The notes below the pieces were generated by a model. That model did no database searches and had not been told where the DNA came from. It was given only the letters and a program-made list of their open reading frames with translations. From assembly GCA_021209875.1 (NCBI GenBank), contig JAGYVD010000002.1, positions 5,208,001 through 5,272,000 on the forward strand: DNA of 64,000 bases, given 5' to 3'. This stretch comes from Rosellinia necatrix (taxonomy: Eukaryota > Ascomycota > Sordariomycetes > Xylariales > Xylariaceae). Shown here piece by piece: positions 23,001 to 34,006 of this stretch (within the stretch, counting starts at the first letter, position 1; every line of letters begins with the position of its first letter). A program made the translations under genes and the position numbers.

Positions 23001-23101
23001 AAAAGGGAACGGTTCCTGACCTTCTGCTTTCTACGTTTACATGAGTCGCAGGCCTGAGCCGTGCGCTGCCTTTTGTCTGGATCAACCTTAGGTCGTGTCA
23101 T
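20016..23101 (-). CDS. Second Zn2Cys6 fungal transcription factor
   Basis: Six exons on the minus strand (23021-23101, 22282-22693, 21897-22105, 21498-21849, 20725-21409, 20016-20673) give 798 aa; phases agree at every junction. The zinc cluster is split by intron 1: exon 1 ends ACDSCKRRKQK and exon 2 begins CNGLRPCNTCTKRQLDC, restoring C-x2-C-x6-C-x5-C-x2-C-x6-C. Intron 1 is long for this genome (327 bp); the others are 176, 47, 88 and 51 bp. The middle homology region includes AYYGMAVRSAFALGLHREE and LERKNLWRTLFVLDRFLSACLGRP, typical of fungal_trans. The C-terminus is Ser/Pro-rich and probably activating. The 51-bp last intron (GTGGGT donor) is needed to reach FAAALIVLSNEF. The target is unknown. 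Confidence 0.87.
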
Positions 23102-24035
23102 AGTGATAGCGAGCTCGGGTCACATCCGCCATCCGACCAAGGGGTCCAAAGTGGCGGGACTCGAGTTGGACAGCGCCAATGACTGAAGGCTCGGGGCGGC
23201 GCCGAGTTCACGGAATCGCTGAGTGATCGGTCTCGGATGCGGATCAAAGGGACCCTTCAGCCCTATCGGGGCCCAGGCGGGGGGAACGTAAGACTCGAAA
23301 TATCCCACAGGGAGATAGATCTAGTTGCTTGGGGCGATACTCCTCTCGGCCCAATACAGTTATTAGCCTGCATGCGGCATCGGCAGCGGGCCCCTTGGTG
23401 TCAACATACAAGAACGATGACTCGGGACGACAGGCGGCGGAGGATATTCCTAAGTATGAACTGGAAAGGGTACCCAACCACCGGGAACAGGCCATTGACC
23501 TAGTAGTAGGAAAAACCAACTCTTCTTTACCCAAACCGAGGGCCCAAAATAAAGAGATGGGGGATGGGGTGCCAGGATCGGCCACCTGCGTCGGATGGGG
23601 AAGGGGGGACGGCAAAGAAGAGGAGCACGCAGGGCCAGCTCAAGCCCATATCCAGACTAGGAGAGGCAGCATGCAAGGGCAGAAGCCCAGGGACAGCCAA
23701 GGAGACCCTAGCATCGGCCACGCTCATCTGTCCATCATGACTGATGTGGCGAAGGCCCTTTACGAGATGGGAGATAACACAGGGCTAACCTAGTAGTTGG
23801 GAGCGGCCATGATTGGGCAACGCAGTCGTGGGTCAATCAACTGAGACTTTCGTTCAGGTTGTGATGGCGGAATAGTGGCGCCGGTGCGCATTGAGCCAAA
23901 AGAAAGGCAGACAGCAGACACAGCACCGGCCTAAGCAGGCAGGTAGGTAGTCGACCCGATTCCCGCTGTCTACGTGTGTCCCTTTCCCTCGGCATGTTCA
24001 TGGGCCTCAGGTGGGCAGGCGATGCGATGTGGACT
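23102..24035. other. Upstream region of the second Zn2Cys6 gene
   Basis: Probable promoter and then unassigned DNA. A 154-aa plus-strand ORF (23329-23793) has no domain and faces an equally long antisense ORF; I treat both as chance. Confidence 0.45.
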
Positions 24036-24039
24036 AACA

Positions 24040-24085
24040 GGCGCAGCAGCACATCGCAGCAGCACATCGCAGCACATCGCAGCAG
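24040..24085. repeat. Short tandem repeat, CGCAGCAGCACAT unit
   Basis: About three imperfect copies of CGCAGCAGCACAT/CGCAGCACAT immediately before the longer 12-bp array. Confidence 0.8.
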
Positions 24086-24102
24086 AAACCGAGAGGGCAC
24101 GA

Positions 24103-24217
24103 CAGAATACAACGCAGAATACAACGCAGGATACAGCACAGGACACAGCGCAGGATACAGCGCAGGATACAGCGCAGGATACAGCGCAGGATACAGCGCA
24201 GGATACAACACAGGATG
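24103..24217. repeat. 12-bp tandem repeat, unit GCAGGATACAGC
   Basis: About nine copies, near perfect in the middle and decayed at both ends. Because 12 is a multiple of three and no frame contains a stop, the array reads through in all six frames (for example YSAG, DTAQ, ALYP) and creates overlapping false ORFs up to 175 aa. Confidence 0.92.
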
Positions 24218-26944
24218 GATACAAGACGGAATGCAACGCACGGCACAACAACACAGGACTCGCTCGCTTGCTGAAGTAGAGCCCGAGCGGCGAGCAACAC
24301 CCAGCCCGTAGGGTCGAAATGGGTGGCAGAGCAAGGTATGTCTGATGTAGGGGTCAGTCAGCATGAAGCCTCAAAGCCTGGAGGCGCATATTGACGTCTG
24401 TACTTGTATGCAACTATCACACATTCGATGCACGGCTCCCTGCCACGCCTGTCAAGAGAGAGAAAGGCGAGAAAGGCGATAGTTTCATGACGGCTGGAGG
24501 TGTAAGGAGGTATATTCTTGTGTAGCAAGCGGCAAGAGTTCAAGTTGCTTTACGACCTGGCTCGGGTGGTGGGGCCGTACAGTGAGCATTTGAGTGATTG
24601 TTGAGAGTGGTCGAAAGGTGATTGCTCATATATCTAAGTATCTATCTGCCTTAGAAGGTGCTGTGCTCTAATTTTGGGCAGGTAGCATAAAGTACCACCG
24701 TGGGAAACAGTTGACCTAACGGATTGAATTTCCATCCAGCTGCCCGGCGCCCCCTGTGGATGTTTACCTGGGATGAGAAGCATACGAGATTAGCAAACGA
24801 AGAAGGAGCACGCGTGCATTATTGTCCGATTGGCTGATAGCCTCACCGGTCGTGCGTTGAGCCTTCTTATTCTGGTGGCAATGGATCGACAACTATGCAT
24901 GTATGCACGTATGTGCAGAATAATACCTGCCTACCCGCCTGGGGTACTCGATTTGGTGGGGGGGATGGGGGAAGAACTTTTGATAATGGGAGTTGGGGAA
25001 GCAAAAGGGGAATAGGAAGAAGAGCAAAAAGAAATCGCAGATGGATGTGTGGTGCCAGTGGTTGTGATTTCGCACTGTAATGTAGTAGCGTAGCGCGCAA
25101 GGGGAGGCATGATTCACAGTGCCGAGTGGTTACCACTACAGTGGAAGCCCCCCGGGCCATGTCAATTACTACCTAGGTACCTAGGTAGGTCTCCATCCCA
25201 TCTACAACTTTGCTTCCTATCGCTAAAAGTGCTGAGACTACTTTTAGCCTTAGGTATCTACTTCGGTTCGTACCTACTGTAAGGTGCTTTATTTCGAAGA
25301 CTGTTGCTAGGTATTGTCGTTGGGGTTGCCGCATACTAATTGCCAACTACCTACTTACCTACCTAGTATAGACGTTAAAATACTACTACTACTACTTACC
25401 TACTTACATATATACATGTATACTACTACTCGAAACCTTAGGTAAGGTACCTACAATAATAGCCACCCCGCCCCTAGCGCATCTAAAGACGGTTAGCGGG
25501 AATTATCCACATTTTGCGGCTCGTTTCGCCTCCTTAGATAACACTCTCATGAACCCCTCTCTTGACTTCCAATCCCCTCGATACCGATCATCGATCATGA
25601 TGGCATTTTGTACTTTGGTCGAACAGATCGCTTAACGCCACCCCAGACTAAACCCAACCCCTCGCCCCCAAGGCTATTGGTGAACCCAGATGGAAAGCCG
25701 AACGGTATCATCAACTAATCTCCGCACCTAACCCGTTCGCTTGCCTTGGCTACCAATATACACCATTCGGATGTTCAAAAACCCAGCCAGAACTCCGGAT
25801 GCATCAGTCAATTCTAGATAGGGAGAATTCCTAGCCGGCCTGCCGTACTATGTTGCACAGATCCACGTATCTGTGAGCTCATCCCAAGGCATCCATTGCC
25901 TTGGAATTTCGTGTTCCCCCGGATAATGCACCCGGCTAGTAGCCGCTCAGAGGCCAGAACCTCGGTGAATCGACGAGTGGCATGTTAGGCTATCCAAATA
26001 CCCAGTATCCCGATCTTGACTTTGTCGTCGTGAGCGTTCCAACTAACGAGACTTAATCGCCATCCTTGATAGAGTAAGTCTTCCCTCACTTTTGGCTTCC
26101 GCTCGGTGCAACCTGTCGGTGTTTCTTTGCGTCCACTGTCGGATCTATTGTTACCGAGGAGGGGCCGTAGGCCTGCAGCTTTGTAGGTTGCTTTTTTCGG
26201 TAATCTGTCAGCAATCTATCCCCATTTCTTACCCGGGCGGCACTGAGATACCATCCCCGGCAATAATTCAATTATCGTATTCCATAGCTGTATCAAGGGC
26301 GGCTTGTTTACTATATCACGTTCATGCCATCTTTGGTTACATGGTGCCCGCCACTTATCCCGCGTCATGTTGGATACGGTGACAGCGAGGGGAGGTATGG
26401 CTTTGCCGTCTTAGGCCACGTGATAGTCCGGCATACGACGTAGGTCGTTGTCTGTTCGCAGGCTATCGCCGTCACTCCGCATTCACGGCTACACTACACG
26501 GGCTGACATACCAATAACACACAGACTTTTCCATACTTTTTTGTCTGGTTCGCTCACGAAGAGCTGTGGTACATGTCCACCAGATTAGCCTATTCTCTCT
26601 CCGCTTCCCGGCTCCGTGATATTCGTCCAAAATGCGTACAAATGTAGCTGAAAATATGTATCACCGACAAGTTGACCCGGATGTAGTTCCTTTTGCTGCG
26701 CATCCGAACCTCGCAAACACTTCCGAGTCGCAAAAGGCGGTGATTACTGCACACGTCACGATCACTTGTTGCCTTACCTGCCGGCTTGCTCGGACTATCG
26801 AAATGTCTGTGGAATACAGTGGCGCTGTGCAGTCCCCAAGTTTTAAAGGCAACCGAGTGGCGTATCTTTTTAGGCGCATCGTCTTTCATATTCCCAAGGG
26901 CGTTTTGTCCAAGGTAAAGGCAAACTGTTGTATTTCAAATTAAC
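24218..26944. other. Intergenic region upstream of the CoA-transferase gene
   Basis: About 2.7 kb with no supported gene. 25171-25190 holds the palindromic word ACCTAGGTACCTAGGTAGGT. 25340-25450 is rich in CTACTACTACT and TACCTA words. Several short ORFs show no domain. Confidence 0.5.
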
Positions 26945-28744
26945 ATGACCATCATCAGTCAACAGCCACCAATCCCGGTCCCTGCGCTCGGGGAGGCTGC
27001 TTATTCAGTATGCCACAATGCCCGTCGTGCTATGGACATCTTAGCCCAAGCATCTCAATCTGAGCTCCCAGCCGAGTTCTTCCGGTACATCCAAGACGTA
27101 GTATTCGACAGTAGCTCTGCTACCGGCAATTCGGTTTGTTTGCCATGTCCCTTACGCCAGCAGGAAGCCTGTGCAGCACTCAAGGCGCTCGAAGGATGTG
27201 CCGTAGCCGCCATAGCAGACCTTCAACGCAAGGAGCCTCGCAGAGAGATTACGGTAAATCTCGAACGAGTGGCTTGTTTCTTGATGTCCGCATACATTAC
27301 AACTCTTGATGGCCTTGACAAATCTAACACAAAGATCAACAATAGGTTACCTAGTCCGTCTTCGTTCCTCACACTTCACGCCATCAACTAACCCATCTGT
27401 GCAGAAACTGACCTTCACGATGCCCAGTCAATCCTATATCGCCGCTTGTCAGCAGGACTTTACGAGACGCAAAATAAAGGCGCCTACTACCATATCCATG
27501 GATCCCTTGACGCGAGCACGACGCTGAGTATGATCGGCCTACCGGCATTTTGCCCCGAGTTAACCGATTATCGCCAATGTATCAAGACAATCGAAAGCGC
27601 TGTTAAACAATTTTCTACCGCAGAGCTAGAACTCCAGAATCAGCGCTTTCGACAAGCTGGGACTGCTGTACTTACACAAGAACAGTATGGGGAAACTCCC
27701 CACGGTCGCATATTAAATTCGCTTCCCCCTTACACTATGCGATCTCTTGAGCTCTCTACACCACCAGTCCCACTCGTAGAACCCGAAAATAGAGTAGACA
27801 AGCTTCAGTGTCTTCGTGGCATACGTGTCATCGAACTGTGTCGTGTAATCGCTGGCCCCACGATTGGGAGGTCACTAGCGGCACACGGCGCTTCCGTGCT
27901 GAAGGTCACCTCGCCTCAGCTTCCAGACGTGCCATTCTTCCAGCTTGACGTCAATGCCGGGAAGCATACGACATCACTTCATCTTAAGGACCCCACTGAT
28001 CGTGCCGTCTTCGAAGCCCTTCTCGCGACCGCTGACGTGATCCTTGATGGCTACCGCCCTAGTGTGATAGCACGGCTAGGGTACTCGCCCGAAGCGTTGG
28101 CCGTCAAGGCAGCTCAGCGGGGTCGCGGGATTATCTATGTAGCAGAGGATTGCTTCGGGGGGTCGGGTGTGTCCGGTGCTGAATGGGCTGATCGGGCGGG
28201 CTGGCAGCAAATCGCGGACTGCGTAACGGGGGTAGCATGGGAGCAAGGCAGCTTTATGGGTCTAGATGAGCCCGTGGTACCGCCATTCCCCATGTCCGAC
28301 TACGGCACGGGTAGTCTAGGCACTATTATAGCACTGTCTGGCATATACCGGCGCGCCACTGAGGGCGGCTCTTGGATCTGCCGAACCAGCCTTTCGCAAT
28401 ACAACCTCTTTCTTCTCTCGCTCGGCTCATATCCAGCGGAAGTCCAAGATGAACTACGACGTCGTCATGATCCCCATTTCTTCGCGCTGCGACATAGCGA
28501 CTCGGTGGATGAGGTTGGGAAGCGTGCGCTCCGTAGCATTCGCAAACTTCACCCGAGGCTCTTTACCGATGGCATGATGCAGAGCGCATATAGTTTGGGT
28601 TTCGGCGGCGTTGTCACGTGGCCAAGAGAAGCTCTTGAAATCCAAGGCTTAAAAATCGGCCACGTGCGCGCCACACGGCCCAACGGCTTCGACGACCCGA
28701 CGTGGGAGGGTTGGGAAGCGGACAATACCTTGTTGGACGGCTAG
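26945..28744 (+). CDS. CoA-transferase family III (CaiB/BaiF) protein
   Basis: Two exons, 26945-27353 and 27405-28744, give 582 aa. The 51-bp intron has a less common GTCCGT donor, a CTAAC branch site and GCAG acceptor; it is the splice that links NNRLPK to TDLHDAQSILYRRL in frame. An N-terminal region of about 270 residues precedes the family III core, which shows LRGIRVIELCRVIAGPTIGR, LAAHGASVLKV, LDVNAGKHTTSLHL and ADVILDGYRPSVIARLG. The Asp in FPMSDYGTGSLGTI sits where the catalytic aspartate region is expected. Family III enzymes move CoA between carboxylic acids or racemise acyl-CoAs; the substrate is not readable. The two-part architecture is shared with other fungal CaiB/BaiF proteins. 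Its upstream neighbour is a Zn2Cys6 regulator 3.8 kb away. Confidence 0.88.
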
Positions 28745-29818
28745 TTGGGCATGTTTTTTTTTTCCCGTTCACCGGTTACTCCTAGCGACCATTCGCCGAT
28801 TGACTGGACAGCTGTTTGATGTCCTCATGTGCTACTTCTAGGTTTCACGGCAGGGATGCCAGGTTTATTGTTGCCTTCGACAGGGTCCAGTACATCATTT
28901 AATCTAAGGTCGGCCATGATCTGGCGTCGTCACCCATGCAAGCATCGCTGTCAAATGCCCCCATTCCATCATCCGGCGCTTGCATTGGAATGAGTTGGGT
29001 TTGGAAACAGGAACACCCGTCGGTGGCTCTGGTCACACAACACATGCCGCACCGCAGATGAACATCGTTAGCAAGGGAAGATTGATTGGGTTGATTATAT
29101 GCTGGAAACGTTGATCCTAAGTAGATCTTATAACAGCACCGGGAAGAATGGTTATTGATCCTCGCAATGTTTATGTATTTGAAACTATCACGCAGCGTGT
29201 GAATGCTGTACCTGTTGGAGACCGACATCCCTGGCCTAGGTTGCCATACTCCATCACTATTTTTGACATTGGACGCCCTTCGTTGTCGATAACCTCATAT
29301 GACTACGGATCTCCTCCACGATGCACAACTTCGTTACTGTACACGACGTGTCTCGGCCATTTGTATTGCATATTGACAGTCTCCCAACCCGCTGGTGAGA
29401 AACCTGCCGTGCTCCTAAGAAAACATCTGGGTGCCGTGGGCCGCAGGGGTAAGCCCAAGGTCTTACAAGACTCTTCGTGATACGTAAGCACCTTTTACAC
29501 TAGGCCAGCACACACTCTGCCGAGGTGACTTGGTTTCAGCGCGCGTCGTACATATACAATGCAGGATCTTCTCAGCCATATATCCCCTCGCACGGTTATA
29601 TCGAAGCCTGCCGCATATTCTTCAACGCGGAAGGCCATTCCATTTCACGCTTGAGCCCACTCCAACCAACCATCGTAGGCGTTATCCTGAGGCGTTGCAA
29701 ACTTATTCGGTATATTCTACCATCGTAACATTGTCTACTTGTGTTGATAATCAGAATTTCATTTTAAGACCACATATAGATTATATGAATATTAGCATGC
29801 TTGAGCGAGAGGGTGCGG

Positions 29819-29820
<2 letters not shown>

Positions 29821-29876
<56 letters not shown>

Positions 29877-29886
29877 CGACAACAAT
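29821..29886 (+). repeat. AAC trinucleotide microsatellite
   Basis: About 19 pure AAC units followed by GAC AAC. Confidence 0.95.
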
Positions 29887-30705
29887 ACAGACCAGCACAG
29901 TAGCTGGAAGTAAAGCACCATGCAGTAGTACGCAAGGGGGACGTCAACTCGTGAAAAGCATAGAGATCATTGCCATGCGTAAACACATGACAGTACAGTC
30001 CACCACACTGCAGTAGAATTATCTACGTATACATCAAGATTTCCCGAGTTATATTCGAGGGCCTCGATTTGCAACCCTCTCCCGATCATCAACTCAAACG
30101 ACCAGCCGCACGTGGTTAGCTCGAGTAATATCGGAGCACCGTAGCAACCGCTACTATTAAAAATAAGAAGTTGGTTGTTAAACGGGTTCAGTCTTCGTGC
30201 CAACAAAGCCATCACGGCTTAGAAAATAGGGCGATATGATCACCGGTGTGATATCACCTCTTTTATAGCAGCTGTACTTGGCATGACTAATACGTCGTTT
30301 AAATAACAAACCCGCCACCTTACAGCCTCACGCATCAGTTATAGGTAGGTATTCTAAGTATTTACAAGTATTTCGCGGGGGACCTCCAGCTACACAGGTA
30401 CCTGGCATACATGTTATCTTCAAATGTTATCTTCAACTTCCAACCTGGAACATAGCTCCAGAATGGCCCATGCTCCACTCGCCTTATGCAAGGCAGCTTC
30501 TAGACCGTCTAAACCCCCCCGGATGCCACATCCTTAGCCTAGGTACCGACTTACACCCGAAGACGTGTATTAGGTAGGTAGGCAGTGACAGAACAGGCAA
30601 TTAATTCGACACATTAAGTAAGTAGGTAGTAAATAGGTAGGGTGGGGGATATCTACCTTGTTTACACTACCTACCTCCCTTCCTATTCACCTGCATCATC
30701 CCTAC

Positions 30706-30751
30706 CAACAACAACAACAACAACAACAACAACAACTATAACAACAACAAC
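30706..30751 (+). repeat. Second AAC-type microsatellite in the 5' flank of the 2EXR gene
   Basis: CAA/AAC units interrupted by CTATAA, on the same strand as the array 0.85 kb upstream. It lies 120 bp before the start codon and may be in the 5' UTR. Confidence 0.9.
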
Positions 30752-30873
30752 TTCATTATCCACGAAGTTCGACCTGTGGGCCAAGCCGACCCTCCTTCTC
30801 CCGCCTTCCTCGCGGCTGTCGTCTCCCCGCGCATCCACCCCCCACTTCGCCGGGAACGATCTAGGAGAAGGCG

Positions 30874-32223
30874 ATGATGGGGAGCACAGCCACCGGCGAC
30901 GTGACCACCTTCCACACCGGCCCCTCGTTCCGCTTCAACGACTTCCCCCCCGAGGTCAGATCGATCATCCTCGCGGTCTCAGACCTACGCAGTACGTACC
31001 ACACCCTCCCCCTTCCCCTCCCCATCTCCCCGTACCCCCAATCCCCCCAAACCCTCCGATACAATCCATTTCGGTGTCACTTTTCTCATTTCATTTCGAA
31101 CCTTCTCCTTTTCCCTCCTCCCCCCCCCTCTCTCTCTCTATCTCCACCCCCCTTCAAGAAACCCTTCCCCCATGTCCAAAAGGCCCCGCCCCAAAATTCC
31201 TCTAACCCGACCTTCCACCCCCCGCCCACAGCCCCGGGCCGCGAGGTCCACTGGCACCCCCGGAGGGGATACAGTCTGCCGCGCGCCGGCCGCTCCGGAG
31301 TAGCGCCCGGCGGCCCGTCGTCGTCGCCGTCGTCGTCGCCGTCTTCGTGGCGGGCGCCGCGCGGCTTCTTCGCCGTGAGCCGGGCCTTCTACGCGGAGGC
31401 GCGGCGCGTCTTCCTCGGCGAGAACCGCGTCGTCGTCTGGCCGCACGCGGCGGTATTCATGAGAGACCCCACCACCCCGCGGCCGCCGGGGCCGCCGGGG
31501 CCGCGGTGCTATCCGGCCGCCGAGTACGCGGCGACGGCGTACCTGTCCGCCGTCCGCGCCGACTCCGCCCCCCTGCTGCGGCACCTCGAGTTCCCCATGT
31601 TCACCTTGCTCGATCCGGCCGCGGTGGCGGAGGCGGAGGCGGAGGCGGCAGCGTCGACGACGACGTCTAATGTGGGTAAATACGATACCGCCGCGCGCGA
31701 GGGTTGGTTCCGTGCCCTGCGCGACCTGTACGCCGCCACCGACGCCGGCCTCGACGGCCTGCAGTTCCTGCGCTTCTCGAGCATCTGGATCGGCGCGCCC
31801 CGCTTCAGGGTGTCGGGGCAGGGGAGACGGGAGAGGGAGAGGGAGAGGGAGAGGGAGAGGGAGGAGGCGCCCCTGGCCTTGCGGGACTTCGTGCGCGACC
31901 GTGTCTGGCCTTTCATCGAGCCCCAAGGGGGTGGTGGTGGTGGTGGTGCCGCCGGCCCGCCGAGGCTGCCGCGGCATCTGCTCGTCGAGATCCAAGGCCC
32001 CGAGGCCGGCCCGCTGCGGTACAGCATCCGGCGGAGGGCCGGGGCCGGCCACGAGCACAGCCTTGGCCGGGGTGAGGGGAACGATAATTTAGAGCGCTTC
32101 GGCGAGCCGTACGCGTCGAGGATGCTCGCTTGGAAGACGCCGGGCAGGGACGGGGCGGCGGACGGGGGTTGGGTTGAGGTCGGAGAGGCCGACGGCGAGT
32201 GGATAGAACAGGTGTGGATTTGA
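30874..32223 (+). CDS. 2EXR/F-box-like protein of unknown function
   Basis: Two exons, 30874-30991 and 31232-32223, give 369 aa. The intron (30992-31231, GTACGT donor, CCACAG acceptor) is 240 bp, pyrimidine-rich and free of in-frame stops, so the unspliced message would code 449 aa. The N-terminus FRFNDFPPEVRSIILAVSDLR is the conserved opening of 2EXR/F-box-like fungal proteins. GFFAVSRAFYAEARRVFLGENRVVVWP matches the following block. These families are often linked to ubiquitin ligases, but no partner can be named. A (GGGAGA)n run at 31829-31865 codes an RE repeat, followed by poly-Gly. Exon 2 is extremely rich in G/C third positions, with long false antisense ORFs as a result. Confidence 0.72.
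   Translation: MMGSTATGDVTTFHTGPSFRFNDFPPEVRSIILAVSDLRSTYHTLPLPLPISPYPQSPQTLRYNPFRCHFSHFISNLLLFPPPPPSLSLSPPPFKKPFPHVQKAPPQNSSNPTFHPPPTAPGREVHWHPRRGYSLPRAGRSGVAPGGPSSSPSSSPSSWRAPRGFFAVSRAFYAEARRVFLGENRVVVWPHAAVFMRDPTTPRPPGPPGPRCYPAAEYAATAYLSAVRADSAPLLRHLEFPMFTLLDPAAVAEAEAEAAASTTTSNVGKYDTAAREGWFRALRDLYAATDAGLDGLQFLRFSSIWIGAPRFRVSGQGRREREREREREREEAPLALRDFVRDRVWPFIEPQGGGGGGGAAGPPRLPRHLLVEIQGPEAGPLRYSIRRRAGAGHEHSLGRGEGNDNLERFGEPYASRMLAWKTPGRDGAADGGWVEVGEADGEWIEQVWI
31829..31865 (+). repeat. GGGAGA hexamer repeat within the 2EXR gene
   Basis: About five to six units coding alternating Arg-Glu, in frame. Confidence 0.88.
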
Positions 32224-32574
32224 TAATATCTAAACGAAAAGAATAGGAGGCAAGATTGAGGTATTGATGATAGTCGCTGGCTATTATACCTGACTAACGA
32301 TGTAGGGATCGAGAAACACTGGTACTGGGCGACCCTTGTAGAAGACGCCATGAGTGACTCCTCTGACTTGTTTACATATATTGGCATTTGTTCTGGTTTG
32401 AAGATGAGGAACTCACTGCTTCGAGGCAACAGCTGCACGGTTCAATTCGGGGCCATGCGGGCATTGATCTGGATTTCAAAGCTGGTGCAAATGTTACAAG
32501 TCGATAGGTGCATTCGCATAAGGGCATTACAAGATTTACAGGTACAGGATTCCCCCTTTCCCCTCCCAGCCAAT
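32224..32574. other. Convergent gap between the 2EXR gene and PDX1
   Basis: 351 bp, shared 3' flank; nothing else recognised. Confidence 0.6.
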
Positions 32575-34006
32575 TCACAAAACTAGATTACGCGGTTGAG
32601 ATTCTAGCACAACTTTCATCCTTTGCAAGAATACCTTGGCTCGCTTCTCTTCGTCCTTGGGTACCGTGAGGCTGACGAAGTGAACGCCGGTGAAGATAGC
32701 TGCTGGGGTTGGGGTTTTGCGTGGTTTAGGGGCGGTAGATTTTGCAGAGCCCGTGAGGACGTCGATAATGTCTATCTTAGTCTTGGGCTTCGGGGCGACA
32801 CCGGTAGGCCTTGAAGCAGAGAGAGCGGTAAACTGGGGCAGATATCGGCCTTGCGAGCCCTTGGGGCCTGCCTTGTCAAGGCCCAATACCTGATTAAATA
32901 ACTCATTGGCAGTGGGTTGGTAGTTGGACGGTAGCGGTAGGGCGTCGTTGGCGACCGTAACGGCGCGTTTGAAGAAGGTAGATAGGGGTATCCAAGTACC
33001 CAGCGTGGCCTCCAGCTTCTCTTGCACCTCTGTGACAGCCGCCAGTGACACAGGTAATGAGACGAGACGTTCCTCGGGGACCGGGGCCGCTTTAGCCACT
33101 GTTCCCCCCATCTTCTTCGGGCTTTCCTTCGGAGCGGCAATCTTAATGTTGGAGAGGTCAAGGTGGGCATTATGGTTGAAGCGGTTCATGATCTCCTCGG
33201 GCCGACTGGGTGATACGGCGCCTACGTAGGCCAGGACATCGCCCTTCAATAGTCGCCCACCGGGTCCCGTGGGTGTCATTTCGCTGATTGCCGATTCGTC
33301 CAGCCCCTTCTCCTTGATCAGATGCGCCACTGACGGGTAGAGAGGATACTTCTGGGGGGGTGCCTTGTCTCCGGATTTCCTCGGCTGTCTCTGCGCACTG
33401 GTTCCCTCGGATGTGGTGGCCTGTTTCGGTTCCGCCTTCTCAGGTGGTGTATCCTTCTTGGCAGCCTGTGCGGGCTTCCCATCCGCGGGAATCTCCAGCT
33501 GGCTGATGTCGTCGCCGGGCTCTGCAATGACTCCTATTCTCGCGCCAACCTGAATGCTCTTGCTGCCGTCGCCCTGCATGATCTTCATGAGGATGCCGTC
33601 GTCCTGCGCCTCGACATCCATCGACGCTTTGTCGGTCTCGATCTCGAGGAGCACATCGCCCGCGGCGAACGAGTCGCCCTCCTTCACTTTCCAGGTCGCG
33701 ATATTCCCCTCGGTCATCGTCGGCGACAAGGCGGGCATGGTGAAGTTCTGGGCGGCAAGCGAGGCGGCGGAGGTACGGAAGCCTGGAGAGAGTCCATGTG
33801 TAAGCAGCAACAGCAGCAGCAGCAGTGGTAGTCATGTCAGAATAGTAACAATGGTAGCAATAATGGATAATGGCAATAATAACAGTAGCGGTGTCAACGG
33901 ACGGAAAGGCGTCCGGGGGTTGCAAACCTCGAGCAGTGGCATCTTGGGCCACTCGTCGGCTCACCAGCCTGGCCGACAGGCGTGTTGCCGTTGCAAAGGA
34001 TGCCAT
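32575..34006 (-). CDS. PDX1: Pyruvate dehydrogenase complex protein X (E3-binding protein)
   Basis: Two exons, 33928-34006 and 32575-33782, give 428 aa. A Ser/Arg-rich mitochondrial presequence (ATRLSARLVSRRVAQ) is joined by the 145-bp intron to GFRTSAASLAAQNF. The lipoyl domain (about 40-115) carries the DKAS motif with the lipoylated Lys near 78. A Pro/Lys/Ala-rich linker follows, then a peripheral-subunit-binding domain (YPSVAHLIKEKGLDESAISE, then TGPGGRLLKGDVLAYV) that anchors E3. The C-terminal half is degenerate relative to dihydrolipoamide acetyltransferase, and I see no active-site HxxxD motif, which separates PDX1 from the E2 subunit. It acts in the mitochondrial matrix, tethering dihydrolipoamide dehydrogenase to the complex. 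It is divergent from another probable mitochondrial gene. Confidence 0.92.

Larger units (their letters stand above)
28745..30873. other. Intergenic region with two AAC arrays
   Basis: About 2.1 kb. ORFs at 28899-29228 and 29148-29480 overlap antisense and have no domain. CCTAGGTACC word at 30538-30547, GTAGGTAGG words at 30570-30640. The last 200 bp form the promoter and 5' UTR of the 2EXR gene. Confidence 0.5.

Noticed and set aside
23837..24364. 175-aa minus-strand ORF with ALYP repeats
   Set aside because: It is produced by a 12-bp repeat that is open in every frame; the flanks have no domain.
31138..32058. 306-aa minus-strand ORF opposite the 2EXR gene
   Set aside because: Antisense shadow of a GC-saturated exon; Arg/Gly-rich without a domain.
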